Assembly (NCBI RefSeq): GCF_031085175.1
Contig: NZ_JAVHUY010000040.1
Span: 1-64,000 of the forward strand
Direction: 5' to 3'
From: Phytohabitans maris
GTDB lineage: Bacteria > Actinomycetota > Actinomycetes > Mycobacteriales > Micromonosporaceae
DNA length: 64,000 nucleotides
This document shows, piece by piece, positions 55,529-64,000 of the stretch. Under the pieces are notes generated by a model. The model had not been told where the DNA came from. It made no database searches and worked only from the letters and a program-made list of their open reading frames with translations. How positions within the stretch are numbered: position 1 is the stretch's first letter; every line of letters starts with the position of its first letter. A program made the position numbers and the translations under genes.

Positions 55529-56784
55529 ACCCGGTACAACTGCTCGCCCGGTGGAAACAGCAGGTTGACGTTGTTGACGCCCCACGCCATACCGAGGTGC
55601 TCCTCCGGAGTGACGCCCGGGTCGATCCGGAACGACGGGATCCGCCGGCGCAGCTCTTCGAAGCCGATGCGTAGCTCGAGCCGGGCCAGGTGCGAGCCGA
55701 TGCACCGGTGCGGTCCGAGGCCGAAGGCGATGTGGGGCTTGGTCCGCGGCCGGTCGAAGATCACCTCGTCGGGCCGTTCGAAGTACCGCGGGTCGCGGTT
55801 GGCCGCGCCGAGCGGGCAGTGCACCCGCTCACCGGGCGGCAGCGTGATCCCGCCGACCTCGACGGTCTCGGTGGCCGTGCGGGTGGGCACCGGCATCGTG
55901 GTCCACCGCAGCAGCTCCTCGATCGCGGGTACGAGCATGTCCGGGGTCGAGAACATCTCGTCCCACCTGTCCTGGTGCCGGCCCAGGTACAGCATGCTCT
56001 GCGAGAAGGCGCTCTGCACGGTGTCGAGCCCGGCGAAGATCATCAGCAGGAACGCGTCGAAGACGTCGTCGTCGGGGAGTGTCCTGCCGTCGATCTCGCC
56101 GTCGAGCAGCAGCGACGTGACGTCGTCCCGCGGCGGCGCGGCCCGCCGCTCGGCGATCAGCGCGGTCAGGTAGCCGCCGAGCTCCTGGCCCGCCTCGGCC
56201 CGCGCCTCGTTGTTCTCCTCGTCGGTCCCACCGTAGATGCCGTGCATCATGATGTCGGCCCACTCGCTGAGCTGGACCATGTCCTCGATGGGCCAGCCCA
56301 TGATGCCCATGACCGTGCCGCCCGGAAACGGCAGCGCGAACTCCCGGCTGAAGTCGCACGAGCCGCGCTCGATGAACTGGTCGATGAGATGGTTGGCGGC
56401 CGTCCGGAGCCTGGGCTCCAGCTTGGCCACCGCGCCCGGCGCGAAGAGCGGGTCGAGCAGGTTGCGGTACTGCCGGTGGGTCGAGCCGTCCAGCTCGATG
56501 GGGATCATCCGCTTGCGCTTGCCCTGCAGGTTGGTCTGCACGGTCGGCGGTTCGTTCGGGAAGCTGACGAAGCCGCGGTTGTTGCGGCGCAGCACCGAGC
56601 TGATGTCGTCGTACGTCGTGACGATCCAGCAGCCGCCAGCCGGCGCGGAGTAGCTGATCGGCAGCTCCGCGCGGCGGTCGGCGATCTCGTCCAGGTGCGA
56701 CTGGATGGTGACCTTCGTGGCGAACGGGTCGTAGTCACGCCGCAGCGAGGTCTTCAGGCCTTCGAGGTCGGTCGGCTTCGTCAT
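55516..56784 (-). CDS. Cytochrome P450 (bacterial class I)
   Basis: 422-residue soluble monooxygenase. The I-helix has the acid-alcohol pair (FAGLDTVQ), the K-helix EELLRW, and the haem loop FGLGPHRCIGSHLAR with the cysteine ligand. It needs a ferredoxin and reductase, not encoded nearby. ATG 56784 is used; an upstream ATG at 56823 is possible. It is divergent from a second P450 over 114 bases containing an inverted repeat. Substrate unknown; the setting with CoA-transferase, GMC oxidase and exporter suggests a terpene- or steroid-like carbon skeleton, which is a guess. Confidence 0.92.
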   Translation of the reverse strand: MTKPTDLEGLKTSLRRDYDPFATKVTIQSHLDEIADRRAELPISYSAPAGGCWIVTTYDDISSVLRRNNRGFVSFPNEPPTVQTNLQGKRKRMIPIELDGSTHRQYRNLLDPLFAPGAVAKLEPRLRTAANHLIDQFIERGSCDFSREFALPFPGGTVMGIMGWPIEDMVQLSEWADIMMHGIYGGTDEENNEARAEAGQELGGYLTALIAERRAAPPRDDVTSLLLDGEIDGRTLPDDDVFDAFLLMIFAGLDTVQSAFSQSMLYLGRHQDRWDEMFSTPDMLVPAIEELLRWTTMPVPTRTATETVEVGGITLPPGERVHCPLGAANRDPRYFERPDEVIFDRPRTKPHIAFGLGPHRCIGSHLARLELRIGFEELRRRIPSFRIDPGVTPEEHLGMAWGVNNVNLLFPPGEQLYRVASG

Positions 56785-56836
56785 GAACACTCCCTCGCGC
56801 GGCACCGTGCCGTACACGGACATGCCAATTATGATG

Positions 56837-56877
56837 CTATGGTCTTGGCGAAGGTTGCCACTACTATAAAACCATAG
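56837..56877. promoter_or_regulatory. Inverted repeat in the divergent P450 promoter
   Basis: CTATGGT (56837-56843) and ACCATAG (56871-56877) face each other across 27 bases. TATAAA (56865-56870) sits next to the right arm and could be the -10 of the rightward P450 operon. The region is strikingly AT-rich for this genome. No regulator gene is adjacent. Confidence 0.55.
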
Positions 56878-56898
56878 TTGGAGAGCAGAGGTAACCGC

Positions 56899-58164
56899 AT
56901 GGACCAAGCTGTGGAGGCGCTCGCGCCGGCCAGCCTGCGGGAGCGGGTAACACGCTTCTACGACCTCGACGAGGAGCTGCTGCGCGACCCCTGGCCGCTG
57001 TACGCGGAGATGCGCGAGCGGCAGCCGGTCATGCGCGTCGGGCCGGCGGTCGTGGTCACCCGGTACGAGGACGTCAAGGCGGTCTTCCGCGACACCGTGA
57101 ACTTCTCGAACCGGCGGTACACCGGATCCCGGGTGACCCAGAAGCGGGCCGGCCTCTCGCCCGACGAGGTGCGGCTCTACGACTACCTCATCGAGCTCGA
57201 CGTCAACCACATCGGCCAGAACGACCCGCCCGACCACAGCCGCCTGCGCCGCTTCGTCAACCAGGCGTTCTCCGGCGGGGCCGTACGCCGGATGCGGGAG
57301 CGGGTCGTGGAGATGGCGCACGGGCTGCTCGACGAGGTGGACGCCGGCGGGGAGGAGCCGTTCGACCTGGCGGCGCTCTCGTGGCGGCTGCCGTTCGCGG
57401 TGGTCTGCACCATGCTCCAGATACCCGACGCCGAGGTCTCGACCTTCCGCGGCTGGGCGCTGGAGATCCGGCGCGGACTGGGCACCAACTACGACAACCT
57501 GCACGAGGCGTACGACGCGACCAAGAACCTCGAGGCGTACGTGCTGGAGCTGATCCAGCGGCGCCGCGCGCAGGCGGGCATCGGCGGCAACGACGACCTG
57601 GTCTCCAACCTGCTCGCCACCGACATCGACGGCACACACCTGACCGACCAGGAACTGGTCACGATGTTCGCGGTGATGCTGACCTCCGGCAACGCCAACG
57701 ACATGATCTCCAACGCGGTGATCGCGCTGGAGCGGTGGCCGGACCAGCGCGCGCTGCTGATCGAACGCCCCGAGCTCATGCGCAACGCGATCGAGGAGTT
57801 CCTGCGGTACTGCCCGTCCGCGCACGGAGTGCACCGGGTGGCGGTCGACGACGGCGAGATCGCCGGCTTTCCGGTCCGGGCCGGCGAGACCGTCCGGCTG
57901 GTGGTCGCCTCCGCCAACCACGACCCGGAGAAGTTCGCCGAGCCGGAGCGGCTCGACATCACCCGCGCGGACGCCCGCCAGCACCTGGACTTCGGGTACG
58001 GCATCCACACCTGTCTCGGGCAGTGGCTGGCCCGGATGGACATCGAGGTCGCGCTCACCGTGCTCTACGAGCGCTATCCGGGCCTGCGGATCGCGGCGCC
58101 GTTCGAGTACCGGCGCGAGTACCAGTTCCGCGGCCCCCAGCGGCTCCTGGTGAGCCGGGGCTGA
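56899..58164 (+). CDS. Cytochrome P450 without the I-helix acid-alcohol pair
   Basis: 421 residues with the haem ligand Cys372 in FGYGIHTCLGQWLAR and the K-helix EEFLRY. The I-helix reads MLTSGNANDM (Ser263-Gly264-Asn265-Ala266-Asn267), where ordinary P450s have A-G-x-D/E-T; both the acid and the threonine used for oxygen activation are missing. ATG 56899 has AGAGG upstream. It lies 4 bases before the CoA-transferase gene. It may perform an unusual reaction, use substrate-assisted proton delivery, or be a binding protein. Confidence 0.92.
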   Translation: MDQAVEALAPASLRERVTRFYDLDEELLRDPWPLYAEMRERQPVMRVGPAVVVTRYEDVKAVFRDTVNFSNRRYTGSRVTQKRAGLSPDEVRLYDYLIELDVNHIGQNDPPDHSRLRRFVNQAFSGGAVRRMRERVVEMAHGLLDEVDAGGEEPFDLAALSWRLPFAVVCTMLQIPDAEVSTFRGWALEIRRGLGTNYDNLHEAYDATKNLEAYVLELIQRRRAQAGIGGNDDLVSNLLATDIDGTHLTDQELVTMFAVMLTSGNANDMISNAVIALERWPDQRALLIERPELMRNAIEEFLRYCPSAHGVHRVAVDDGEIAGFPVRAGETVRLVVASANHDPEKFAEPERLDITRADARQHLDFGYGIHTCLGQWLARMDIEVALTVLYERYPGLRIAAPFEYRREYQFRGPQRLLVSRG

Positions 58165-58168
58165 GACG

Positions 58169-60622
58169 GTGGGATCCGGTGCCCTGCGCGGGCTGCGCGT
58201 CCTGGACTTCGGCCAGTACCTACCCGGTCCGATGCTCGCGATGCTCCTGGCCGACAACGGCGCCGACGTCATCCACGTCGACCCGCCGGGCGGCCCCCGC
58301 TGGCAGAGCCCGGCCAACGCGGCGCTGTACCGCAACAAGCGGCCGGTGGAGCTCGATCTGAAGAGCGCGGCGGGCCTGGCGGCGGCTCGGGCGCTGGCCA
58401 TGACCGCCGACGTGGTGATCGAGAACTTCCGCCCCGGCGTCATGACCCGGCTGGGCCTCGATCCGCGAGAGCTGCGGGCGGCGGCACCGCGGCTCGTCTG
58501 GTGTTCGCTCCCGGGCTTCCCGCGCGACGACCCCCGCGCGGGCGTACCCGGCTGGGAGGGTGTCGTGGCCTCCGCGACCGGCCTCTACGCGCGGGCCCAC
58601 GGCGAGGTCGACGGCGAGCCGTGCTTCAGCGCTCTGCCCGTCACCGCCAACTTCGCGGCGTTCATGGCCGCACATCGGATCGCGGGCGCGCTGCTGACCC
58701 GGGCGCGGACCGGCGCCGGCGAGCTGATCGAGGTGTCCCTCTACGAGGCCGCCTTCCAGGCGGTCGGGAGCTACGCCGAGGTCCCGGTCTCCCGCAAGAC
58801 GGACAGCCCGGTCTACGCCCGGCTGCACAAGCTGCTCCGGACCGCCCGCGCGGCCGACGGCACCCACGTGTACTTCGACACGCCGCTGCGCGGCCTCCAG
58901 ACGTTCCTGGACCGGTTCCTTCCCGGGTACCGGTTGCTCGACCTCGACGACGCCGCGATGTCCCGCATGGTCGAGCGGATCGTCGAGCTGATCGCGACGA
59001 AGCCCGGAGCGGAGTGGGAACGGATCTGCCAGGAGGAGATCGAGGGGGCGTTCGGGCTCTGCCAGAGCACGGCGGCGTGGCTGGCCGACGACCACGCGCT
59101 GGCCAGCGAAACCGTCCTGCGGGTGGACGACGCGGAGCTGGGCCGCACCGCTCAGCCCGGCTACGGCGTGCTGCTGTCCCGCAGCCGGCCGCGGGTGCGT
59201 TGGGGTCGCCGCCGGCACGACCGGGCGGGTACGGCGATCGGGTGGGAGGCCGAGGGCTTCTCGCTCCCGGCTCCCGGCGCCGGCACCCTGCCCCTGGCCG
59301 GGATCCGCGTCCTGGACTGCGCCACCCTCCTGGCCGGACCGACGACCACCCGGGTGCTCGCCCAGTACGGCGCCGAGGTGATCAAGGTCGACAAGGCCGG
59401 CCTCGCCACCGGTGACATCGAGCCCCTGAGCGACGACCCGTCCGCGTTCCACGGACACCGCACCGTCAGCGCCGGCAAGCGCATGGTCTTCCTGGACCTC
59501 AAGCACGAGCTGGGGCGGGCGGTGCTCGCCGAGCTGCTCTCCACTGTGGACGTCGTGCACCACAACTTCACCACCGGCGCCGCCCGCCGGCTGGGCGTCG
59601 CCACCGAGCAGGTCCGCGAGCGCAATCCCGCCGCCATCTGCTCCCGGATGTCGCTGCACTCGGCCTTCGGCCGTCGCGCCGAGTACCGCGGCCACGAACC
59701 GCTGGCGCAGATGGCCACCGGCATGGGCGTACGCGCCGGCGGGTCCGGTGAGCCACGGATGCTGGGCGTGGTGGTCAACGACCACGCGGCGGGCCACCTC
59801 AACGCGTTCGGCGTCATGCTGGCGCTCCTGGAGCGCTGCCGGACGGGCGAGGGCCAGGAGGTGAACGCGTCGTTGTCGCGGACCGCGACGCTGCACCAGC
59901 TGCCCTTCACGGTCGGCTTCGACGGCCGCGACTGGGACGAGCCGAGCGGCCCCGACGCGCTCGGCTGGCACGCCCTGGACCGGCTCTACCGCGCCGCCGA
60001 CGGCTGGTTCTACGTCGCCCCGGGCCGCACCAGGGCGGAGTCGGCGCCGGCAGACCCCGCCATGCGACGGGCGCTGGCCGCGATCCCCGGCCTCGACGGT
60101 GTCGAGTCGGTCGACGACGCCGGGCTCGCGGCGTGGCTGGCCGAGCGGTTTCGCGGATGGCCGGCGGAGAAGGCGGTCGACGCGCTGCTCGGGGCCGGCT
60201 TCGGGGCGCACCGGTACGTGCCGGTGGCCGACCTGGCCGGTGAGCCCTCGGTCGTGTCCCGCGGCCTTCTGACCGTCATGGACCACCCGGGCCTCGGCAA
60301 GGGACTGGGCATCGGCCACCCGGTGTTCGGCGCGGAGCCCGCGTCTCTCGCCGCCCGCCGGCCCGGGATGGACACCCTCGACGTGCTCGCCGAGCACGGC
60401 TTCGCCGGCCGGATCGAGGAGTTGCTGAGGGCGCGAGCCGTGGCCCTCGGCGAAAACCCGGTGGTCAACACGAGCACCCTGCCGGGCTACTGGACGAGCG
60501 GACGGATCGTCTCCTACACGTCCGGCGAACGCCTGGCCCGCACCGCCGATATGATCATGGCGGCCCACCCGCGGCCGGCCTACGCACCGCCCCCCACCCA
60601 ACCGCGAAGGCACCGAGCATAG
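58169..60622 (+). CDS. Double-domain class III (CaiB/BaiF) CoA-transferase
   Basis: An 817-residue fusion of two CaiB/BaiF domains (about 1-350 and 375-817). The first has LRVLDFGQYLPGPMLAMLLADNGADVI, LDLKSAAG and VIENFRPGVMTRLGLD; the second has IRVLDCATLLAGPTTTRVLAQYGAEVI, LDLKHELG and VHHNFTTGAARRLGV. In both, the position of the catalytic Asp (as in PxYD of FRC/CaiB) appears to be Glu: Glu130 in GWEGV and Glu510 in GHEPLAQ. The family moves CoA between carboxylic acids, so it would activate an acid for breakdown or racemisation. Probably one operon with the P450 and MFS genes. Confidence 0.88.
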   Translation: MGSGALRGLRVLDFGQYLPGPMLAMLLADNGADVIHVDPPGGPRWQSPANAALYRNKRPVELDLKSAAGLAAARALAMTADVVIENFRPGVMTRLGLDPRELRAAAPRLVWCSLPGFPRDDPRAGVPGWEGVVASATGLYARAHGEVDGEPCFSALPVTANFAAFMAAHRIAGALLTRARTGAGELIEVSLYEAAFQAVGSYAEVPVSRKTDSPVYARLHKLLRTARAADGTHVYFDTPLRGLQTFLDRFLPGYRLLDLDDAAMSRMVERIVELIATKPGAEWERICQEEIEGAFGLCQSTAAWLADDHALASETVLRVDDAELGRTAQPGYGVLLSRSRPRVRWGRRRHDRAGTAIGWEAEGFSLPAPGAGTLPLAGIRVLDCATLLAGPTTTRVLAQYGAEVIKVDKAGLATGDIEPLSDDPSAFHGHRTVSAGKRMVFLDLKHELGRAVLAELLSTVDVVHHNFTTGAARRLGVATEQVRERNPAAICSRMSLHSAFGRRAEYRGHEPLAQMATGMGVRAGGSGEPRMLGVVVNDHAAGHLNAFGVMLALLERCRTGEGQEVNASLSRTATLHQLPFTVGFDGRDWDEPSGPDALGWHALDRLYRAADGWFYVAPGRTRAESAPADPAMRRALAAIPGLDGVESVDDAGLAAWLAERFRGWPAEKAVDALLGAGFGAHRYVPVADLAGEPSVVSRGLLTVMDHPGLGKGLGIGHPVFGAEPASLAARRPGMDTLDVLAEHGFAGRIEELLRARAVALGENPVVNTSTLPGYWTSGRIVSYTSGERLARTADMIMAAHPRPAYAPPPTQPRRHRA

Positions 60623-60636
60623 TCGACACAGAGCAG

Positions 60637-62142
60637 ATGGTCGTCCCACCCCCGACGCGGCAGTCGACGGGGGTCGTCTTCGCGATCCTGACGACCGGCG
60701 TCGCGGCGTACACGCTCCTGCAGGCGTTCGTCATGCCGGTCCTGGCGCAGATCCAACACGCCTACGACACCGACCAGGCCACGGTCACCTGGGTGCTGAC
60801 GGCCTACCTGCTGTCGGCCTCGGTGGCCACACCCCTCGCCGGGCGGGTGGGCGACGCGATCGGCAAGAAGCGAGCCCTCGTCTGGACGCTGGGCGCTCTG
60901 GCGGCGGGCTCGCTCTTCGCCGCGGTCGCACCGTCGATCGAGTGGCTCATCGCCGCCCGCGTGGTGCAAGGGCTCGGCGGCGGCGTCCTGCCGCTGGCGT
61001 TCGGCCTGATCCGGGACGTGTTTCCGGCCGACCGGATCCACCGCGCGATAAGCGTCATCGCGGCGCTCGGCGCGGTCGGTTTCGGCGCCGGCGTGGTGGT
61101 CGCCGGACCGCTCGTGGACCTGCTGGACCATCACTGGCTCTTCTGGATCCCCATGGCCGCCACCGCCGTCGCCGGTGCCGGCACCATCGCGTTCGTCCCC
61201 GAGTCGCGGCACCTCAGCCCGGGCCGGATCAACCCGCTGCCGGCCCTGACGTTCGGTGCCGCGCTGATCGCGCTCCTGCTCGCCATCAGCCAGGCCGAGC
61301 GGCTCGGCTGGGGGTCCTGGCCCGTCGTCGGGCTGCTGTGCGCCGCACCCGTTCTCGCGGCCGTCTGGGCGTTCTCCGAGACGCGGGTCCGGGTGCCGTT
61401 CATCGACATGAACATGATGGCGGTGCGCGGAGTCTGGGCGAGCAACCTCGTGGCCTTCCTGTCCGGGACGGCCATGTACGCCGGCTTCGGTTTCCTGCCG
61501 CAGCTTCTGCAGACGCCGGCGGCGACGGGGTACGGGCTCGGTGCGACGGTCACCGAGTCGGGTCTGCTGATGCTTCCCTCGGCGCTGTTCGCGTTCGTAT
61601 CCGGCCTGCTGACCCCGCCGTTGATCCGCGCGTTCTCCGCGCGCGCCGTCATCGCGTCCGGATGCCTGCTGAACGCCGTGTCGTTCCTGATGATCGCCAC
61701 GCTCCACGACGCGCAGTGGCAGATCTACGTCGCGACGACGCTGTGGGGGTTCGGTCAAGGGCTGATGTTCTCGAGCCTGGCCAGCGTCGTCACCGCGTCC
61801 GTGCGCGCCTCCCAGTCCGGGGTCGCCAACGGCATGAACGCCAACATCCGGACCATCGGCGGCGCCATCGGGGCGGCCGGCGCCGCCGCCGTCGTCACGG
61901 CACACGTCGGTGGCGGCGGGTTTCCGGAGGAGTCCGGCTACGTCACGGCCTTCCTGGTGGCCGCCGGCATCCTCGTGGTCGCCACCCTGGCCGCGCTCGC
62001 CATCCCGCCGATCGGTGCGGCCATGCTCGACGAGGCGCTGGAGTTCGCGGCGGCGAACGCCGAGATCGGCATGATCCCGGGCGCCGAGGTGTCTACCGCG
62101 GCGCCACCGCCAAGCCGTGACGGTCCGGCACCTGCACGGTGA
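60637..62142 (+). CDS. MFS exporter/permease, DHA2 (14-TM) type
   Basis: 501 residues with about 14 helices. Motif A-like GRVGDAIGKKRAL follows helix 2; motif C-type GAVGFGAGVVVAGPLVD is in helix 5. The tail (EALEFAAANAEIGMIPG) is cytosolic. ATG 60637 is 15 bases after the CoA-transferase stop. The last 50 bases overlap the convergent HtaA gene. It probably moves the substrate or product of the P450/CoA-transferase pathway. Confidence 0.87.
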   Translation: MVVPPPTRQSTGVVFAILTTGVAAYTLLQAFVMPVLAQIQHAYDTDQATVTWVLTAYLLSASVATPLAGRVGDAIGKKRALVWTLGALAAGSLFAAVAPSIEWLIAARVVQGLGGGVLPLAFGLIRDVFPADRIHRAISVIAALGAVGFGAGVVVAGPLVDLLDHHWLFWIPMAATAVAGAGTIAFVPESRHLSPGRINPLPALTFGAALIALLLAISQAERLGWGSWPVVGLLCAAPVLAAVWAFSETRVRVPFIDMNMMAVRGVWASNLVAFLSGTAMYAGFGFLPQLLQTPAATGYGLGATVTESGLLMLPSALFAFVSGLLTPPLIRAFSARAVIASGCLLNAVSFLMIATLHDAQWQIYVATTLWGFGQGLMFSSLASVVTASVRASQSGVANGMNANIRTIGGAIGAAGAAAVVTAHVGGGGFPEESGYVTAFLVAAGILVVATLAALAIPPIGAAMLDEALEFAAANAEIGMIPGAEVSTAAPPPSRDGPAPAR

Positions 62143-62623
62143 GTGGCGCGAAGGGCTCGCCCTCCGGGTAGACGTCGTTGAAGATCTCCGCGCCGGCGCT
62201 CGTCAGACGGACGCTGGTGCTGGTCCACGCCTCGGTCCCGGCGTGCCGGCCGGCACGTTCCAGGGTCGCGGTCACCAGGGGGACGCGCGGCGCGTCCTCC
62301 CGCTCGTGCGGTGGGGCGATGGTGAGCACCGCCGAACCGGCGTCCAGCACGATCCACGGCGCGGCCACCCGGACGAAGAGCAGCCCGAAGTGGCCGCTGA
62401 AGCGGACGTCACCGCGAAAGGCCCAGGCCGCCTGCCCGTGCTCGGCCGGCGGCCGTACCGCCGGGTCGAAGGCGAAGAAGATCTCGTTCGTACCGACGGG
62501 GACCGCCCCGTCACTGGCCGAGGCGCGGCCGCCGGGCATCCGGCGCAGGTACTCGATGAACGATGCCTTGATGCCCCACCGCAGCCCGTGGACCAGCTGG
62601 TCGCCGCGCGCCTGCGTACTCAT
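62093..62623 (-). CDS. HtaA-domain protein
   Basis: 176 residues forming one HtaA-like domain: LRWGIKASFIEYLRRM at the start, then FFAFDP, VRFSGHFGLLFVRVAAPWIVLD (key G-H-G-L) and a closing segment. HtaA domains bind haem in corynebacterial uptake proteins, but this one has no signal peptide or membrane anchor and no uptake genes nearby. ATG 62623 has GGGAGGAG upstream. Its coding end overlaps the MFS gene by 50 bases on the opposite strand. It may carry haem or a hydrophobic compound for the P450 cluster. Confidence 0.75.
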   Translation of the reverse strand: MSTQARGDQLVHGLRWGIKASFIEYLRRMPGGRASASDGAVPVGTNEIFFAFDPAVRPPAEHGQAAWAFRGDVRFSGHFGLLFVRVAAPWIVLDAGSAVLTIAPPHEREDAPRVPLVTATLERAGRHAGTEAWTSTSVRLTSAGAEIFNDVYPEGEPFAPLTVQVPDRHGLAVAPR

Positions 62624-62680
62624 GCGCTCCTCCCGTCGCCGAGGCTCTCGTGCCCGTGGCCGCCCCTCCGGGTGTACCGG

Positions 62681-64000
62681 TCATCGGTCCCCGACGACGA
62701 GCGAGGCGGCGTGCCAGGCCAGCGCCTGGGTGGGTGCGGACGTGTTGCCCGACGGCTGGCGGGGGAAGACGGAGGCGTCCACCACCCGCAGCCCTTCGAC
62801 GCCGCGCACCCGCAGCCGGTCGTCCACCACGTCCTCGGCCCCCGGTCCCATCGCGCAGGTGCCCAGGGGGTGGTAGCCGGAAGCTCCGGCCGTGTCCGCG
62901 AGGCGCAGGAAGTCCTCTTCGGTGTCGACGCCCGGCCCGGGCAGGCGTTCGGTGCGCACGAGATCCGCGATGGGGCCGGTGGCGAAGATCTCGCGTACCT
63001 TCCGGCCGACCTTTCCGATCAGCGCGCGGTCGTGCTCGGTGCGCAGGAACCCCGGGTCGATGGCGGCGGGCGCGTCCGGATCGGCGCCGGTGATGTGGAT
63101 CCGGCCCCGGCTCGTCGGGCGCAGCGGGTACGCGGCCAGCATCAGGCCGGGCTCGTCGTCCACGGCCAGCTTGTCGTTGTGCATCGTCGGCGCCTTCATC
63201 GAGATCGGGTTGAAGAACCCGATCGTGTCCGGCCGCTCCGACGAGTCGTCGGCCCGGAAGTAGGCCAGGACGCTCGCCGAGCCCTGCGCGATGACGCCGT
63301 CGCGCCGCACGAGGTACCTGGCGCCGGCGACGAGCCGCTTCACTCCGGTGTTGACCACCGGGTTGTAGCCGGGTGCGCCGGAGATGGTGAACATGAACCG
63401 CAGCCCCCGGTGCTCGTTGAGCCGCTCGCCGACGTTCGGGCTCTCCGCGACCTGGCGTACCCCGGCGGCGGCGAGCACGTCACCGCGGCCGATCCCGGAG
63501 CGCTCCAGCAGCAGCGGGCTGTCCAGGGCGCCGCCGCAGACCAGTACCTCGCGGCGGGCCCGGATCTCGACGAGCTTGTCGCGGTGGCGGACCTGTACGC
63601 CCACCGCCCGCCTGCCGTCGAACAGCACGCGCCCGACCTCCGCCCGGGTGAGCAGGCGGACGTCGCGCCGCTTCAGGGCGGGGCGGAGGAAGCAGTCGGC
63701 CGCGGTCCTCCGGACGCCTCGACGGGTGGAGAACTGGGTGTACCCGGTCCGGTCCTCGTCGGAGCCGTTGAGGTCGAGGACCCGCTTCACCCCGACCGCG
63801 GAGGCGGACTCCATGAACGCCTCGGAGACCGCCTCGGGCGGCCCGCCGATCTCCACGCTCACCGGGCCGGAGCCGCCGTGGATCGCCGAGGCGCCGGGCC
63901 GGAAGTCCTCGATGGCCCGGAACGCCGGCAGGAACGTGTCCCAACCCCAGCCGGCGTTCCCCTCCGCGACCAGGCTGTCGTAGTCGGGGGCCCAGCCCCG
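62681..64000 (-). CDS. GMC-family FAD oxidoreductase (choline dehydrogenase-like), 5' part outside the window
   Basis: 439 residues visible; the frame is open to the window edge, so the FAD-binding GxGxxG N-terminus (~80-100 residues) is missing. Visible GMC features: AGWGWDTFLPAFRAIEDF, EVLVCGGALDSPLLLERSGIG (PROSITE GMC_2 type), and the C-terminal GTCAMG...GLRVVDASVFPRQPSGNTSAPTQALA with the catalytic His pair region GYHPLGTC. It oxidises an alcohol with FAD. The stop is 57 bases from the HtaA start, so the two may form one unit. Confidence 0.92.
   Translation of the reverse strand, partial: RGWAPDYDSLVAEGNAGWGWDTFLPAFRAIEDFRPGASAIHGGSGPVSVEIGGPPEAVSEAFMESASAVGVKRVLDLNGSDEDRTGYTQFSTRRGVRRTAADCFLRPALKRRDVRLLTRAEVGRVLFDGRRAVGVQVRHRDKLVEIRARREVLVCGGALDSPLLLERSGIGRGDVLAAAGVRQVAESPNVGERLNEHRGLRFMFTISGAPGYNPVVNTGVKRLVAGARYLVRRDGVIAQGSASVLAYFRADDSSERPDTIGFFNPISMKAPTMHNDKLAVDDEPGLMLAAYPLRPTSRGRIHITGADPDAPAAIDPGFLRTEHDRALIGKVGRKVREIFATGPIADLVRTERLPGPGVDTEEDFLRLADTAGASGYHPLGTCAMGPGAEDVVDDRLRVRGVEGLRVVDASVFPRQPSGNTSAPTQALAWHAASLVVGDR

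Noticed and set aside
62093-62623. Haem uptake locus from the HtaA domain
   Set aside because: The protein lacks a signal peptide and anchor, and no HmuTUV or other uptake genes are nearby.
1-64000. Stable RNA genes (tRNA, rRNA, tmRNA) and riboswitches
   Set aside because: No cloverleaf, rRNA core sequence or recognisable riboswitch consensus was seen on either strand; small RNAs without consensus could be missed by eye.

Overview
The window is very GC-rich, with frequent GTG starts and short or overlapping gene junctions. It carries a SARP/AfsR-type regulator, a complete ergothioneine operon, ECF sigma and PadR/MerR/CsoR regulators, and short repeats placed at gene junctions and even inside genes. 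Together these point to a chromosomal segment of a filamentous actinomycete, most likely in or near the Micromonosporaceae. The genus cannot be fixed by eye. No rRNA, tRNA, CRISPR array, transposase, prophage or replication origin was seen.

Layout. 0-2.3 kb: end of a GH43-type glycosidase, a Tat-exported amidase, ogt and a small protein. 2.3-8.4 kb: a large SARP/AfsR-type regulator, a two-gene DrrAB-type ABC exporter, and an AbiEi/DUF559 gene bracketed by inverted copies of a hairpin. 8.4-11.7 kb: CsoR with a divergent CPH-type copper ATPase and a clear operator between them. 12.8-18.5 kb: an ECF sigma factor, a small soluble protein, a TPR-CHAT (caspase-like) protein and a cytosolic subtilase. 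18.5-24.4 kb: egtE-D-C-B-A on the minus strand, led by a small membrane zinc-ribbon gene. 24.4-32.8 kb: a conflict-system-like island made of an S-4TM pore-forming effector candidate, a kinase-like/TPR protein, a Shedu-like protein without its catalytic residues, and a 1546-residue pseudo-trypsin/NTPase/TPR protein.

32.8-46.9 kb is mostly housekeeping and redox genes: esterase, NDH-2, alcohol dehydrogenase, Usp, an orphan membrane-tethered solute-binding protein, GlxA-type regulator, two MFS transporters, PadR, sulfite oxidase, a secreted beta-propeller and a redoxin. 45.8-49 kb is rich in minisatellites and contains an orphan response regulator and the 3' stump of an MMPL gene, as if a deletion had removed what lay between them. 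49-55.4 kb: DUF4177-like, SMI1/KNR4, a voltage-gated channel, BI-1 with SpoOM, MerR, and an ArsR-like/hydrolase pair sharing an operator. 55.5-64 kb: two divergent P450s, a double CaiB/BaiF CoA-transferase, an MFS exporter, an HtaA protein and a GMC oxidoreductase cut by the window end. This last block looks like one oxidative catabolic or tailoring cluster of unknown substrate.

Three ideas stand out. (1) The 24.4-32.8 kb island is a candidate undescribed immunity or cell-death system. (2) The sigma/small protein/TPR-CHAT/subtilase set resembles in logic the Craspase-sigma circuit of type III-E CRISPR, but without CRISPR. (3) The segment is unusually full of repeat devices: 15-bp minisatellites (one of them encoding 45 residues next to the CHAT catalytic cysteine), two families of ~50-bp perfect or near-perfect hairpins that contain stop codons, and a dispersed repeat that either supplies start codons or encodes an EERSDEDG peptide in frame inside unrelated enzymes.
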